Source: Alphaproteobacteria bacterium (GTDB lineage: Bacteria; Pseudomonadota; Alphaproteobacteria; Rickettsiales; UBA8987). Taken from it: a DNA stretch of 10,809 nt. Below, piece after piece: positions 1-5,953 of the stretch. Numbering within the stretch: position 1 is the first letter of the stretch; the number at the start of each line of letters is the position of its first letter. Below the pieces are notes generated by a model. The model made no database searches. It saw only the letters and a program-made list of their open reading frames with translations, and was not told the origin of the DNA. Location of the stretch: the NCBI GenBank assembly GCA_023269645.1, contig JAHFPR010000050.1, positions 1 to 10,809 of the forward strand, in the 5' to 3' direction. The translations under genes and the position numbers were made by a program.

Positions 1-2
1 GC

Positions 3-1271
3 ATGATTCCCTATCGGCAGGCACTACAGATTATTTTGCAGCATACCGGTGTGCGGAAGACGGAAAAACTGCCGCTGCTTTCCGCGCATTCGCGCATATC
101 CGCTGCTGAAATCACAAGCGCGATGCAGGTTCCCTCCTTCTGCAATTCCGCGATGGATGGCTTTGCTGTAAGGTGTGCTGATATTGCGGGTGCTACGGTG
201 GAACAACCAATCGCGCTCCCCATCATGCGGACGATTGCGGCGGGTGATGTGGTGACGATGGAAACTGCTTCAGGTGCGTCGCAAATTATGACGGGCGCGC
301 CCGTGCCTGAACCTTACGATGCGGTGATTCCGGTGGAGGAAGTGATGGTTGCAGGGGATGAAGTTTCCTTCATGCGCCCGGCAAGGGAGCATGAGAATAT
401 CCGCTTTCCGGGAGAAGATGTGCGCCTCGGCCAGAGGGTGCTGCGCCGGAACGAAACCATTGCGACCGAGCGTGTGATGCTGCTGGCCGCTGTGGGGGTT
501 GCGGAGGTGGAGGTGTATCAACTGCCCGCGCTCCATATTCTGAGCACGGGGAAAGAAATTACGGATAATGCGGGTGCACCGCTGCCGGAAGGGAGGATTT
601 ATAACTCCAACGCGCCCTATTTAATAGCGTGCTGCCGGGAGGAAGGTTTCACGCCGGAGTATGGCGGTATCATTGCGGATGATCCGGCGGCGTTTGAGCA
701 GGCCATCGCTTCCATCACGCCCGGCTCGGTGATTATCACCACGGGCGCGGTTTCCAAAGGCACGTGGGATTTTATTCCGGAAAGCCTGAAGCATCTGGGT
801 GCTACGACGCATTTCCACCGCGTGAATATCCGCCCCGGCAAGCCCGTGCTTTTCGCCACCCTGCCGAACGGAAGCTGGTTTTTCGGATTGCCGGGGAATC
901 CGGTTTCCGCCGCAATCGGTTTCCGCTTTTTTGTGCTGCCGCTGCTGTGGGCGTTGCAGGGGTTGGAGCCGGAGCAGCCGCTCATGGCGAGGCTGGAAAA
1001 TGGCTTCATCAAGAAAGGAAATTTCCGCCAATTCCTGAAATCTAGGCTCAGTGCCAATGCGAAAGGTGAACTGGTTGCAACCGTTTCTTCCGGCCAGGAA
1101 TCCTTCAAGATAAGCCCGGTGGCGGAAAGCAACGCCTGGGTGATGCTGGAGGAAGATCGCCTGGAATGCAAGGCGGGCACGATGGTTTCCGTGCTGCCGT
1201 TCAGAACGCAGGCTGCCGAGGTGCTGGCGGCGCAACCCATGAAGGAGGCTCCGTTATGCAGAATAGCATAA
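3..1271 (+). CDS. moeA: Molybdopterin molybdotransferase MoeA
   Basis: MoeA inserts molybdate into adenylylated molybdopterin (MPT-AMP) in the cytoplasm, the last step of basic molybdenum cofactor synthesis. The 422-residue product is close to the usual family length of about 400. Visible family motifs, in order, are NSAMDGFA (residues 48-55, with the conserved Asp52), TGAPVP (97-102), the GEDVRLG stretch (137-143), STGKEI (181-186, Glu185), GRIYNSN (197-203), the MoCF-domain TTGAVSKGTWDF stretch (246-257, Asp256), NIRPGKP (275-281) and GLPGNPVSA (295-303). The C-terminal beta-barrel domain IV follows from about residue 325. The ATG at 3 fits the normal MoeA N-terminus, but its ribosome binding site lies outside the window, so a slightly earlier start cannot be excluded. 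It overlaps moaD by 16 bp and heads the visible part of the operon. Confidence 0.95.
   Translation: MIPYRQALQIILQHTGVRKTEKLPLLSAHSRISAAEITSAMQVPSFCNSAMDGFAVRCADIAGATVEQPIALPIMRTIAAGDVVTMETASGASQIMTGAPVPEPYDAVIPVEEVMVAGDEVSFMRPAREHENIRFPGEDVRLGQRVLRRNETIATERVMLLAAVGVAEVEVYQLPALHILSTGKEITDNAGAPLPEGRIYNSNAPYLIACCREEGFTPEYGGIIADDPAAFEQAIASITPGSVIITTGAVSKGTWDFIPESLKHLGATTHFHRVNIRPGKPVLFATLPNGSWFFGLPGNPVSAAIGFRFFVLPLLWALQGLEPEQPLMARLENGFIKKGNFRQFLKSRLSANAKGELVATVSSGQESFKISPVAESNAWVMLEEDRLECKAGTMVSVLPFRTQAAEVLAAQPMKEAPLCRIA
1242..1248 (+). promoter_or_regulatory. Ribosome binding site of moaD
   Basis: The AAGGAGG sequence lies 7 bases before the ATG at 1256 and inside the 3' end of moeA. It decides the moaD start: the same frame is open from 1166, but only the ATG at 1256 has a Shine-Dalgarno sequence and gives a normal MoaD N-terminus. 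Confidence 0.8.
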
Positions 1272-1531
1272 AGGTTGAGATTGGTTTATTCGGGGCGTTC
1301 CGGCAATTTGCGGGCGGCGCGCCCTTCGCGTTCGAGGTTCCGCAGGGCACACGCCTGGGGGAAATACGGAACGCGCTGCGAACGGAGCTTGTGAAACGCC
1401 ATCCGGAATTCCGGCAGCAGAAACTTATGGAGGTATCGGTGCTTGCGGATGAGCGTTCCATCCTGCGCGACGATGCTGTGTTGCTGCGGGATACGACACT
1501 GGCGATTCTGCCGCCGGTGGGGGGAGGGTGA
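1256..1531 (+). CDS. moaD: Molybdopterin synthase small subunit MoaD
   Basis: This is the ubiquitin-fold sulfur carrier of molybdopterin synthase. Its C-terminal glycine is converted to a thiocarboxylate (by MoeB, not in this window) and donates sulfur to precursor Z inside the MoaD2-MoaE2 complex. The 91-residue product has the typical length, starts with a beta strand containing GLFGAFRQFAG, and ends in the diagnostic LPPVGGG tail, so the essential terminal Gly-Gly is present. A longer open frame from 1166 is rejected because the extra residues overlap moeA and do not match the family. The gene ends 1 base before the moaE ATG, as expected for two subunits made in equal amounts. Confidence 0.92.
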   Translation: MQNSIKVEIGLFGAFRQFAGGAPFAFEVPQGTRLGEIRNALRTELVKRHPEFRQQKLMEVSVLADERSILRDDAVLLRDTTLAILPPVGGG

Positions 1532-1532
1532 T

Positions 1533-2003
1533 ATGGATTCCGCCATCTATGCCACCATCAGCGAAACGATGCTCTCCCTTGAGGAAGCCGCCGCGTTTGT
1601 GAATGCTCCCGAAAACGGGGCGATGGATATGTTTGTCGGCAGGGTGCGCAACCACAATCTCGGCAAGGCGGTGAATGCGGTCAGCTACGATGCGTTCGAT
1701 CCGCTCGCCTGCCAGGTGTTCCGGGAACTCTGCGCGGAGGCTATTATGAAGTTCGATAAACGCCTGCGCTGCTATATTGCACATTACAAGGGCAGGCTGG
1801 AAATCGGCGGCATCAGCGTGGTGATTGCTGCCGGGTCGCCGCACCGGGACGAATCTTTCCGCGCGTGCCGCTATCTGATTGAGGAACTGAAACTGCGCGC
1901 TCCCATCTGGAAGCAGGAACATTACGTGGATGGCGACAGCGAGTGGGTGCAGGGTCATGCGCTGTGCGGCCATCATCAGAAGGAAGGGTGCGCACATGGA
2001 TAA
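1533..2003 (+). CDS. moaE: Molybdopterin synthase catalytic subunit MoaE
   Basis: MoaE is the large subunit of molybdopterin synthase, turning precursor Z (cPMP) into molybdopterin with sulfur delivered by MoaD. The 156-residue protein shows GRVRNHN (36-42), the core GRLEIGGISVVIA (87-99), SPHRDESF (102-109) and the ELKLRAPIWKQE stretch. Lys120 and Lys127 sit where the two catalytic lysines of E. coli MoaE (K119 and K126) are found. The ATG at 1533 has a GGGAGGG sequence just upstream. An upstream in-frame ATG at 1443 is rejected because it would overlap moaD with unrelated residues. It overlaps mobA by 8 bp. The last 15 or so residues (His/Cys-containing) are poorly conserved in the family. 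Confidence 0.93.
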   Translation: MDSAIYATISETMLSLEEAAAFVNAPENGAMDMFVGRVRNHNLGKAVNAVSYDAFDPLACQVFRELCAEAIMKFDKRLRCYIAHYKGRLEIGGISVVIAAGSPHRDESFRACRYLIEELKLRAPIWKQEHYVDGDSEWVQGHALCGHHQKEGCAHG

Positions 2004-2766
2004 ATGTACGGGCATCATTCTGGCGGGTGGGAAATCCTCGCGCATGGGGCGGGATAAGGTGCTGCTTCCGTGGCGCGGAGCGCGGTTGGTGGATTATGTG
2101 GCGGGCGTTCTGCGGGAAGCCGGCATCACAGATATTCATGTGAGCGGCGAGGTGGAGGGCTATTCAGGTATTCCGGATATGCTGATGCATCAGGGGCCGG
2201 TGGCGGCAATCGCCTCGGTGGTTTTATCGTCGCAGATGCAACGGAACGAAGCTGAAAATACGTTTTTATTCGTGCCGGTGGATATGCCGTTTCTGGAGGC
2301 AAGCCTGCTGGAGAAACTCCTGTGTGCTTCCGGGGATGGCGATGCGGTGTGTTTTGAGGCGCGCCCGTTGCCGCTTCTGCTGAGGGTGAATCCTGAAGTG
2401 AAGCGGATACTTGAATCCGCCGTTGAAGCGATGAAAAGAGGAAATTCTTTTCCGGTCAAACTATTGCTGCGGGCATTCAATCGCGCAGAGGTGGATTCCC
2501 CGCTGCTTGCGGCGTACTGTCATCCCAGCGCACGCTGGGATCCAGCGCATCGCGTCCGCGATGCAGGAAGTGTCTTGTCTTGCGCCGCAGACGCGGCACT
2601 GCTGGATACCAGCTTTCGCTGGTATGACAACAATACCCCGTCCCTTGGGGCGGGGTGGTTCAAAACGCGTGAGCTTGTGGTTACTGCGGAAGCAGAGCAG
2701 GCGTTGCGCAACACCAACACGCCCAGCGAGTGGGAGGAGGCTGCACGTGAATCTGCGCATCAGTGA
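1996..2766 (+). CDS. mobA: Molybdenum cofactor guanylyltransferase MobA, with in-frame repeat insertion
   Basis: MobA attaches GMP from GTP to the molybdenum cofactor, forming the dinucleotide used by DMSO-reductase-family enzymes. A related MocA-type CMP transferase cannot be fully ruled out, but the operon position and short core favour MobA. The Rossmann-like nucleotidyltransferase fold is shown by GIILAGGKSSRMGRDK (6-21), HQGPVAAI (65-72), and FVPVDMPFL (92-100) with the metal-binding Asp96. The C-terminal NTNTPSEWEEA (239-249) matches the family's usual N-x-NTP ending. The protein is 256 residues against a usual 190-210. The excess is explained by a palindromic repeat translated from about Cys175 to about residue 221. 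Both flanks remain in frame, so the gene is extended rather than broken. An AGGAAGGG ribosome binding site precedes the ATG at 1996. Confidence 0.88.
   Translation: MDKCTGIILAGGKSSRMGRDKVLLPWRGARLVDYVAGVLREAGITDIHVSGEVEGYSGIPDMLMHQGPVAAIASVVLSSQMQRNEAENTFLFVPVDMPFLEASLLEKLLCASGDGDAVCFEARPLPLLLRVNPEVKRILESAVEAMKRGNSFPVKLLLRAFNRAEVDSPLLAAYCHPSARWDPAHRVRDAGSVLSCAADAALLDTSFRWYDNNTPSLGAGWFKTRELVVTAEAEQALRNTNTPSEWEEAARESAHQ
2518..2656 (+). repeat. Palindromic repeat element inserted in frame within mobA
   Basis: The outer arms TGTCATCCCAGC (2518-2529) and GCTGGTATGACA (2618-2629) are inverted repeats matching at 11 of 12 positions. Inside are further hairpins: CCCAGC/GCTGGG near 2524-2539, GCATCGCG/CGCGATGC near 2547-2564, GCCGC/GCGGC near 2584-2597, and ACCAGC/GCTGGT near 2608-2623. 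A separate hairpin, ACCCCG/CGGGGT (2635-2640 with 2651-2656), follows directly and may be part of the same insertion. The minus strand reads VIPAKAGIQ and WIPACAGMT in translation; another plus frame reads VIPAHAGIQ and WIPAFAGMT. This is the hallmark of a widespread proteobacterial palindromic repeat family. The mobA frame runs through it without a stop. The exact insertion boundaries are inferred. Confidence 0.85.
2731..2740 (+). promoter_or_regulatory. Ribosome binding site selecting a GTG start
   Basis: The GGGAGGAGG sequence lies 6 bases upstream of the GTG at 2747, within the end of mobA. It supports GTG as the start of the DUF7009-like gene, instead of the far longer open frame reaching back to 2507, whose extra residues are only translated palindromic repeat. 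Confidence 0.75.
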
Positions 2767-3076
2767 CGGGCAATTGCGGTTCCGCATCACAAGAGATGAG
2801 CTTTCGGAATTGCTCCAGGGCGGTGCGCTCCAGCTTGCGCTGCCGTTTCTTGCGGGTATGCAGGAATGCCGGATAGTCACGGGAAATCTGCAACATCGGC
2901 TGGCACTCCGGGAAGAAAAAAACGTGCTGACGCTGACGGTGGATCGCGCCGCGCTGGAAGCGTTTGAAAAACAACTTCCCTCCCGCGAGGGGATGGAGCA
3001 CACAGTAATGCTTGCAGGCGGTGTGCCTCTTATACTCATGCTGGAAGTGGATGTGCGGAAATCGAAAGCAAAATGA
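2747..3076 (+). CDS. Small DUF7009-like protein
   Basis: This 109-residue protein has no known biochemical function. It begins VNLRISDGQLRFRITRDEL and ends in a strand-rich segment GVPLILMLEVDVR. I recognise the pattern of a short N-terminal strand with R-x-R-x-T, a helix, and a C-terminal L-x-x-D-x-D stretch as that of DUF7009 proteins; this assignment is from memory and not tested by a profile search. There is no signal peptide, membrane segment or metal-binding cysteine cluster, so it is probably cytoplasmic. It starts with GTG inside the end of mobA (20 bp overlap) and is followed after 19 bp by the chemoreceptor-like gene, so it is translated as part of the molybdenum operon and may be an accessory factor there. 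Confidence 0.65.
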   Translation: MNLRISDGQLRFRITRDELSELLQGGALQLALPFLAGMQECRIVTGNLQHRLALREEKNVLTLTVDRAALEAFEKQLPSREGMEHTVMLAGGVPLILMLEVDVRKSKAK

Positions 3077-3095
3077 ATCTTGACAGGATTGTTCC

Positions 3096-3794
3096 ATGCA
3101 GCAAGATGAACTTGAGTGCCTTCAGAAAACCCTGGTTTCCGCATTGGGTGTGCGGCATCATGTCACGGGCTTGCTCGGCCTTGCACATGAGATCACGCTG
3201 GTATCGCTCAATGCAAAAATCACTTCGTCGCAGATTGGTGATGCCGGGCGCGTATTCAGCGTGATGACCAATGAAATCACGGCTATTTCCACGCACCTGC
3301 ATAAAACCGTGAACGATATCCGGCAGGTTACGCACGACTGGACGCAGATTATCGCCAAGGCTTCGGGGCAGATGCGCCGCCTGCAGAGTTTATCCGAAGC
3401 CCGTGCGCGGGGTGCTGCAAAAGGCCATTCTCTGGAGCGGATAGACGGGGCATTCTATCAGGCTACGGATTTTCTCAAGGAATTTTCCGGGAGCCATCCC
3501 AAGCTGCTTGCTGAACTCCTCAGGATTATCAACGGCATGGAGCGATCCTTGAAAGTTGTCAACTATGTCAAGATCGGGATCATGATCGAAAGCGCACGTT
3601 TGACCGGCATAGACGGAACCGAACATAACCCGTTCCAGCATCTGGCCGACGAGATGCAATCTGCTGCAGAAAAGATCCGCGCCATCGCAACCCGGACAAC
3701 GCAGCAGTTGCAGGGACTGACATCGGAATCTTCTAACCGTCAATCGTTTAATTCCGGAGGGAACTATGCTGTCGCAGATCATTTATCAGGATAA
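3096..3794 (+). CDS. Soluble chemoreceptor-tip-like coiled-coil protein
   Basis: The 232-residue product is almost entirely predicted helix and has no signal peptide or transmembrane segment. Residues about 30-65, containing EITLVSLNAKITSSQIGDAG and RVFSVMTNEI, align position by position with the hairpin tip of methyl-accepting chemotaxis proteins (consensus QTNLLALNAAIEAARAGE, then GRGFAVVADEVR). A second, weaker copy of this pattern lies at about 155-200 (VKIGIMIESARL, then FQHLADEM and IRAIA). It therefore resembles two chemoreceptor signalling helices without HAMP, ligand-binding or membrane parts. The family relation is seen in the sequence; binding to CheA or CheW is not shown, and no che genes are in the window. 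The last 29 bp overlap the ODP-like gene, which suggests translational coupling and a shared function. The ribosome binding site before the ATG at 3096 is weak. Confidence 0.72.
   Translation: MQQDELECLQKTLVSALGVRHHVTGLLGLAHEITLVSLNAKITSSQIGDAGRVFSVMTNEITAISTHLHKTVNDIRQVTHDWTQIIAKASGQMRRLQSLSEARARGAAKGHSLERIDGAFYQATDFLKEFSGSHPKLLAELLRIINGMERSLKVVNYVKIGIMIESARLTGIDGTEHNPFQHLADEMQSAAEKIRAIATRTTQQLQGLTSESSNRQSFNSGGNYAVADHLSG
3756..3760 (+). promoter_or_regulatory. Ribosome binding site of the ODP-like gene
   Basis: GGAGG lies 5 bases before the ATG at 3766, inside the final codons of the preceding gene. It supports this start and the 29 bp overlap between the two genes. Confidence 0.75.
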
Positions 3795-4506
3795 GGATGT
3801 GAAATGGGTGGTGTTCGGGCGCGATCCCGAAAAACCTGATTACATCATTGATACCAATGAATACCTGATTGTATCGGGTGGCAAGGGGCTGCTCATGGAT
3901 CCCGGTGGCACGGAGATTTTTCCGGAAGTCATCACCGCGATCAGCGATTACCTGCCGGTGGAAAATATCGAGGTGATTTTTGGCTCTCATCAGGATCCGG
4001 ATATTCTTTCATCACTGGCGTTGTGGCTTGGTGTGTGCCCGCAGGCCAAGGTTTATGTGCCGTGGATATGGACGGGCTTCATCACGCATTTCGGCTGCGA
4101 TAAATCGCAGATGGTCGGCGCGCCCGATGAAGGCTGCCCGATCATGCTCGCCGGGAATCACAGGGTGGAGTTGATTCCCGCGCATTACCTGCACTCATCG
4201 GGCAACCTGCATCTCTATGATCCGAAAGCGAAGATTCTTTTTTCCGGCGATGTGGGTGCGGCCTTGCTGCCGGATGATGCGAACCAGCTATTCGTGGAGG
4301 ATTTCGATCAGCACACCAAATACATGGAGATGTTCCACCGCCGCTGGATGCCCTCTAACCGCGCGCGGGATGCGTGGGTGAAGCGTGTGCGCGGCATGGA
4401 TATTGAGATGATGTGCCCGCAGCATGGCGGCATTTTCCGCCGCGCCGATGTGCCGAAATTCCTGGATTGGTTCTCTGGGCTGGAGCTTGGCTCGGCGGTT
4501 GCGTAA
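3766..4506 (+). CDS. ODP/flavodiiron-type di-iron metallo-beta-lactamase-fold protein
   Basis: The 246-residue protein covers only the metallo-beta-lactamase-fold domain of flavodiiron proteins, without flavodoxin or rubredoxin domains. Likely iron ligands are visible in the family order: H-Q-D-P-D at 75-79 (His75, Asp77, Asp79, corresponding to H-x-E-x-D in flavodiiron proteins), His140 in PAHYLHSSGN, Asp162 in FSGDVGA, and His220 in CPQHGG. The ligand set is complete, with Asp in place of the usual Glu. Such stand-alone domains are annotated ODP (oxygen-binding di-iron protein); the one characterised in Treponema denticola binds oxygen at a di-iron site and works with a chemoreceptor. Here the gene overlaps a chemoreceptor-like gene and sits 24 bp upstream of modA. 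Oxygen or redox sensing is inferred; hydrolase activity is unlikely given the family. Confidence 0.82.
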   Translation: MLSQIIYQDKDVKWVVFGRDPEKPDYIIDTNEYLIVSGGKGLLMDPGGTEIFPEVITAISDYLPVENIEVIFGSHQDPDILSSLALWLGVCPQAKVYVPWIWTGFITHFGCDKSQMVGAPDEGCPIMLAGNHRVELIPAHYLHSSGNLHLYDPKAKILFSGDVGAALLPDDANQLFVEDFDQHTKYMEMFHRRWMPSNRARDAWVKRVRGMDIEMMCPQHGGIFRRADVPKFLDWFSGLELGSAVA

Positions 4507-4530
4507 TATCAGCAGGGCGGAGGAGCGTTT

Positions 4531-5283
4531 ATGAAAAAAATCCTGATGGTTTTTGCTCTGGTCATTCTGTGCGTGAATCAGGCGCAGGCGGCAGAGAATC
4601 CGCCGCTGCGCATTGCCGTGGCCGCTAATTTTAGCGCGACTGCAGAAGAAATTGCAAAGGATTTTTGGAAGAAAGAAGGCATAAAAACGGAGGTTATCTC
4701 CGGTTCCAGTGGCAAGCTGGCGGGGCAAATCATACAGGGCGCGCCGTTCGACGTGTTCCTTTCCGCTGACCGAGCGCACCTTCAGGAACTGGTGCGCCGT
4801 GGTCTTGTGCATGAGGATGCGCTCTACGATTACGCCATCGGTATCCTTGTGTTTTTCGGCCAGGAAACAACTGCAGAACGCGCGCTTGAAAAACAGATTT
4901 CCTCCTGCCGCAAGCTCGCCATCGCCAACCCGGAAAACGCGCCCTACGGCAAAGCGGCACTGCAAACGCTGGATCATCTGAAATTGCGGGATGCGGTGAA
5001 AGAACGGCTGGTGATGGGTGAAAGCATCGGGCAGGCGATGAGCTTTATCGAAAGCGGCGCGGCGGATTGCGGTTTCATTGCGCTGTCGCAGGTGAAGGGG
5101 GTGGAGGGATGGGATGGACGCTATGTTGTCATCCATGAAACGATGCACGAAAAGCTGGTGCAATCCGCCGTTGTGCTTGAGAAAAGCAGCCAGCAGGACG
5201 CGGCGCGGAAATTCATCGCCTATCTTTTGAATAAAACCACGCGCGCGCGGATTATCAGAGAGGCGGGGTATGAACTTCCCTGA
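4531..5283 (+). CDS. modA: Molybdate ABC transporter periplasmic binding protein ModA
   Basis: ModA captures molybdate (or tungstate) in the periplasm and hands it to ModB. The 250-residue precursor begins with a clear signal peptide, MKKILMVFALVILCVNQAQA, likely cut before AENPP. Family motifs are VAANFSATAEEI (30-41), SGSSGKLAGQI (57-67), FDVFLSAD (73-80), ANPENAPYGKAA (132-143) and the AMSFIESGAADCGFIALSQV stretch (169-188); the serines near 34, 58-60 and the backbone around Ala-Pro-Tyr are where oxyanion contacts lie in this family. A GGAGG sequence 7 bases upstream supports the ATG at 4531. The gene overlaps modB by 14 bp. Nothing suggests a lipoprotein: no lipobox is seen. Confidence 0.95.
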   Translation: MKKILMVFALVILCVNQAQAAENPPLRIAVAANFSATAEEIAKDFWKKEGIKTEVISGSSGKLAGQIIQGAPFDVFLSADRAHLQELVRRGLVHEDALYDYAIGILVFFGQETTAERALEKQISSCRKLAIANPENAPYGKAALQTLDHLKLRDAVKERLVMGESIGQAMSFIESGAADCGFIALSQVKGVEGWDGRYVVIHETMHEKLVQSAVVLEKSSQQDAARKFIAYLLNKTTRARIIREAGYELP

Positions 5284-5953
5284 CACCGCGATGCTGGAAG
5301 CACTCTGGCTATCCTTCCGACTGGCGTTCCTCACCACGGCGATATTGCTGGTGATGGTAACGCCGCTCGCCTGGTGGATGGCGCGCTCCCCTTCGGTGGG
5401 CAAGGCGTTCGTGGAGGCCATCGTTTCGCTACCGCTTGTGCTGCCGCCCACGGTGCTCGGTTTTTACCTGCTGATCCTGCTGAACCCCACCAGTGCACTT
5501 GGCGGATTCTGGCTTACCCTCACGGGGGAAACGCTGGTATTCAACTTCACCGGGTTGCTCATCGGCTCGCTGATTTATTCCCTGCCGTTTGTGCTGCGCC
5601 CGCTGCTTACCGCATTTGAAACGATGGATCGCGGGTTGCTGGAAGCCGCCGCTACCCTGAAAGCGGGCGGATGGGATCGCTTTGTTTCCATCGTACTTCC
5701 GCTGGCGAAATCTGGTTATATCAGTGCCGCCGTGCTGGGCTTCGCGCATACGCTGGGAGAGTTCGGCGTGGTGTTGATGCTGGGCGGCAACATTCCCGGC
5801 GAAACCCGCACCGTTTCCATCGCCGTTTACGATACGGTGGAGCAGATGCGCTACCATGAGGCGCATACGCTTTCGGCGATATTGCTGGCGTTTTCCTTCG
5901 TCGCGCTGTTCGGGCTTTTCGTTTCCCAGCGCAGGCGGGGCAGGTTGATATGA
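5270..5953 (+). CDS. modB: Molybdate ABC transporter permease ModB
   Basis: ModB is the inner-membrane channel subunit of the molybdate importer and works as a dimer with two ModC subunits. The 227-residue protein has about five hydrophobic segments (near residues 11-33, 48-72, 92-113, 149-171 and 199-219). It carries the EAA loop, LEAAATLKAGGWDRFVSIVLP (124-144), that docks on ModC. The SLPLVLPPTVLGFYLL stretch (53-68) and the FAHTLGEFGVVLMLGGNIPG stretch (158-177) are typical of ModB. Length and start match the family. It overlaps modA by 14 bp and modC by 4 bp (ATGA), so the three are translationally coupled. Confidence 0.95.
   Translation: MNFPDTAMLEALWLSFRLAFLTTAILLVMVTPLAWWMARSPSVGKAFVEAIVSLPLVLPPTVLGFYLLILLNPTSALGGFWLTLTGETLVFNFTGLLIGSLIYSLPFVLRPLLTAFETMDRGLLEAAATLKAGGWDRFVSIVLPLAKSGYISAAVLGFAHTLGEFGVVLMLGGNIPGETRTVSIAVYDTVEQMRYHEAHTLSAILLAFSFVALFGLFVSQRRRGRLI

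Noticed and set aside
2518..2656. CRISPR-like array or small RNA gene
   Set aside because: The structure is a single set of nested inverted repeats with no regular direct repeats and spacers, and it translates in frame with mobA.
2507..2746. Upstream extension of the DUF7009-like gene
   Set aside because: The extra residues are translated palindromic repeat plus mobA overlap, while a strong ribosome binding site serves the GTG at 2747.
3766..4506. Beta-lactamase or general metal hydrolase
   Set aside because: The motif order and H-x-D-x-D without the next His match the flavodiiron/ODP branch, not hydrolases with HxHxDH.
4288..5451. Long minus-strand open frame (387 codons) across the end of the ODP-like gene, modA and the start of modB
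   Set aside because: It is antisense to well-supported genes, has no recognisable domain, and its composition is that of a shadow frame in GC-rich coding DNA.
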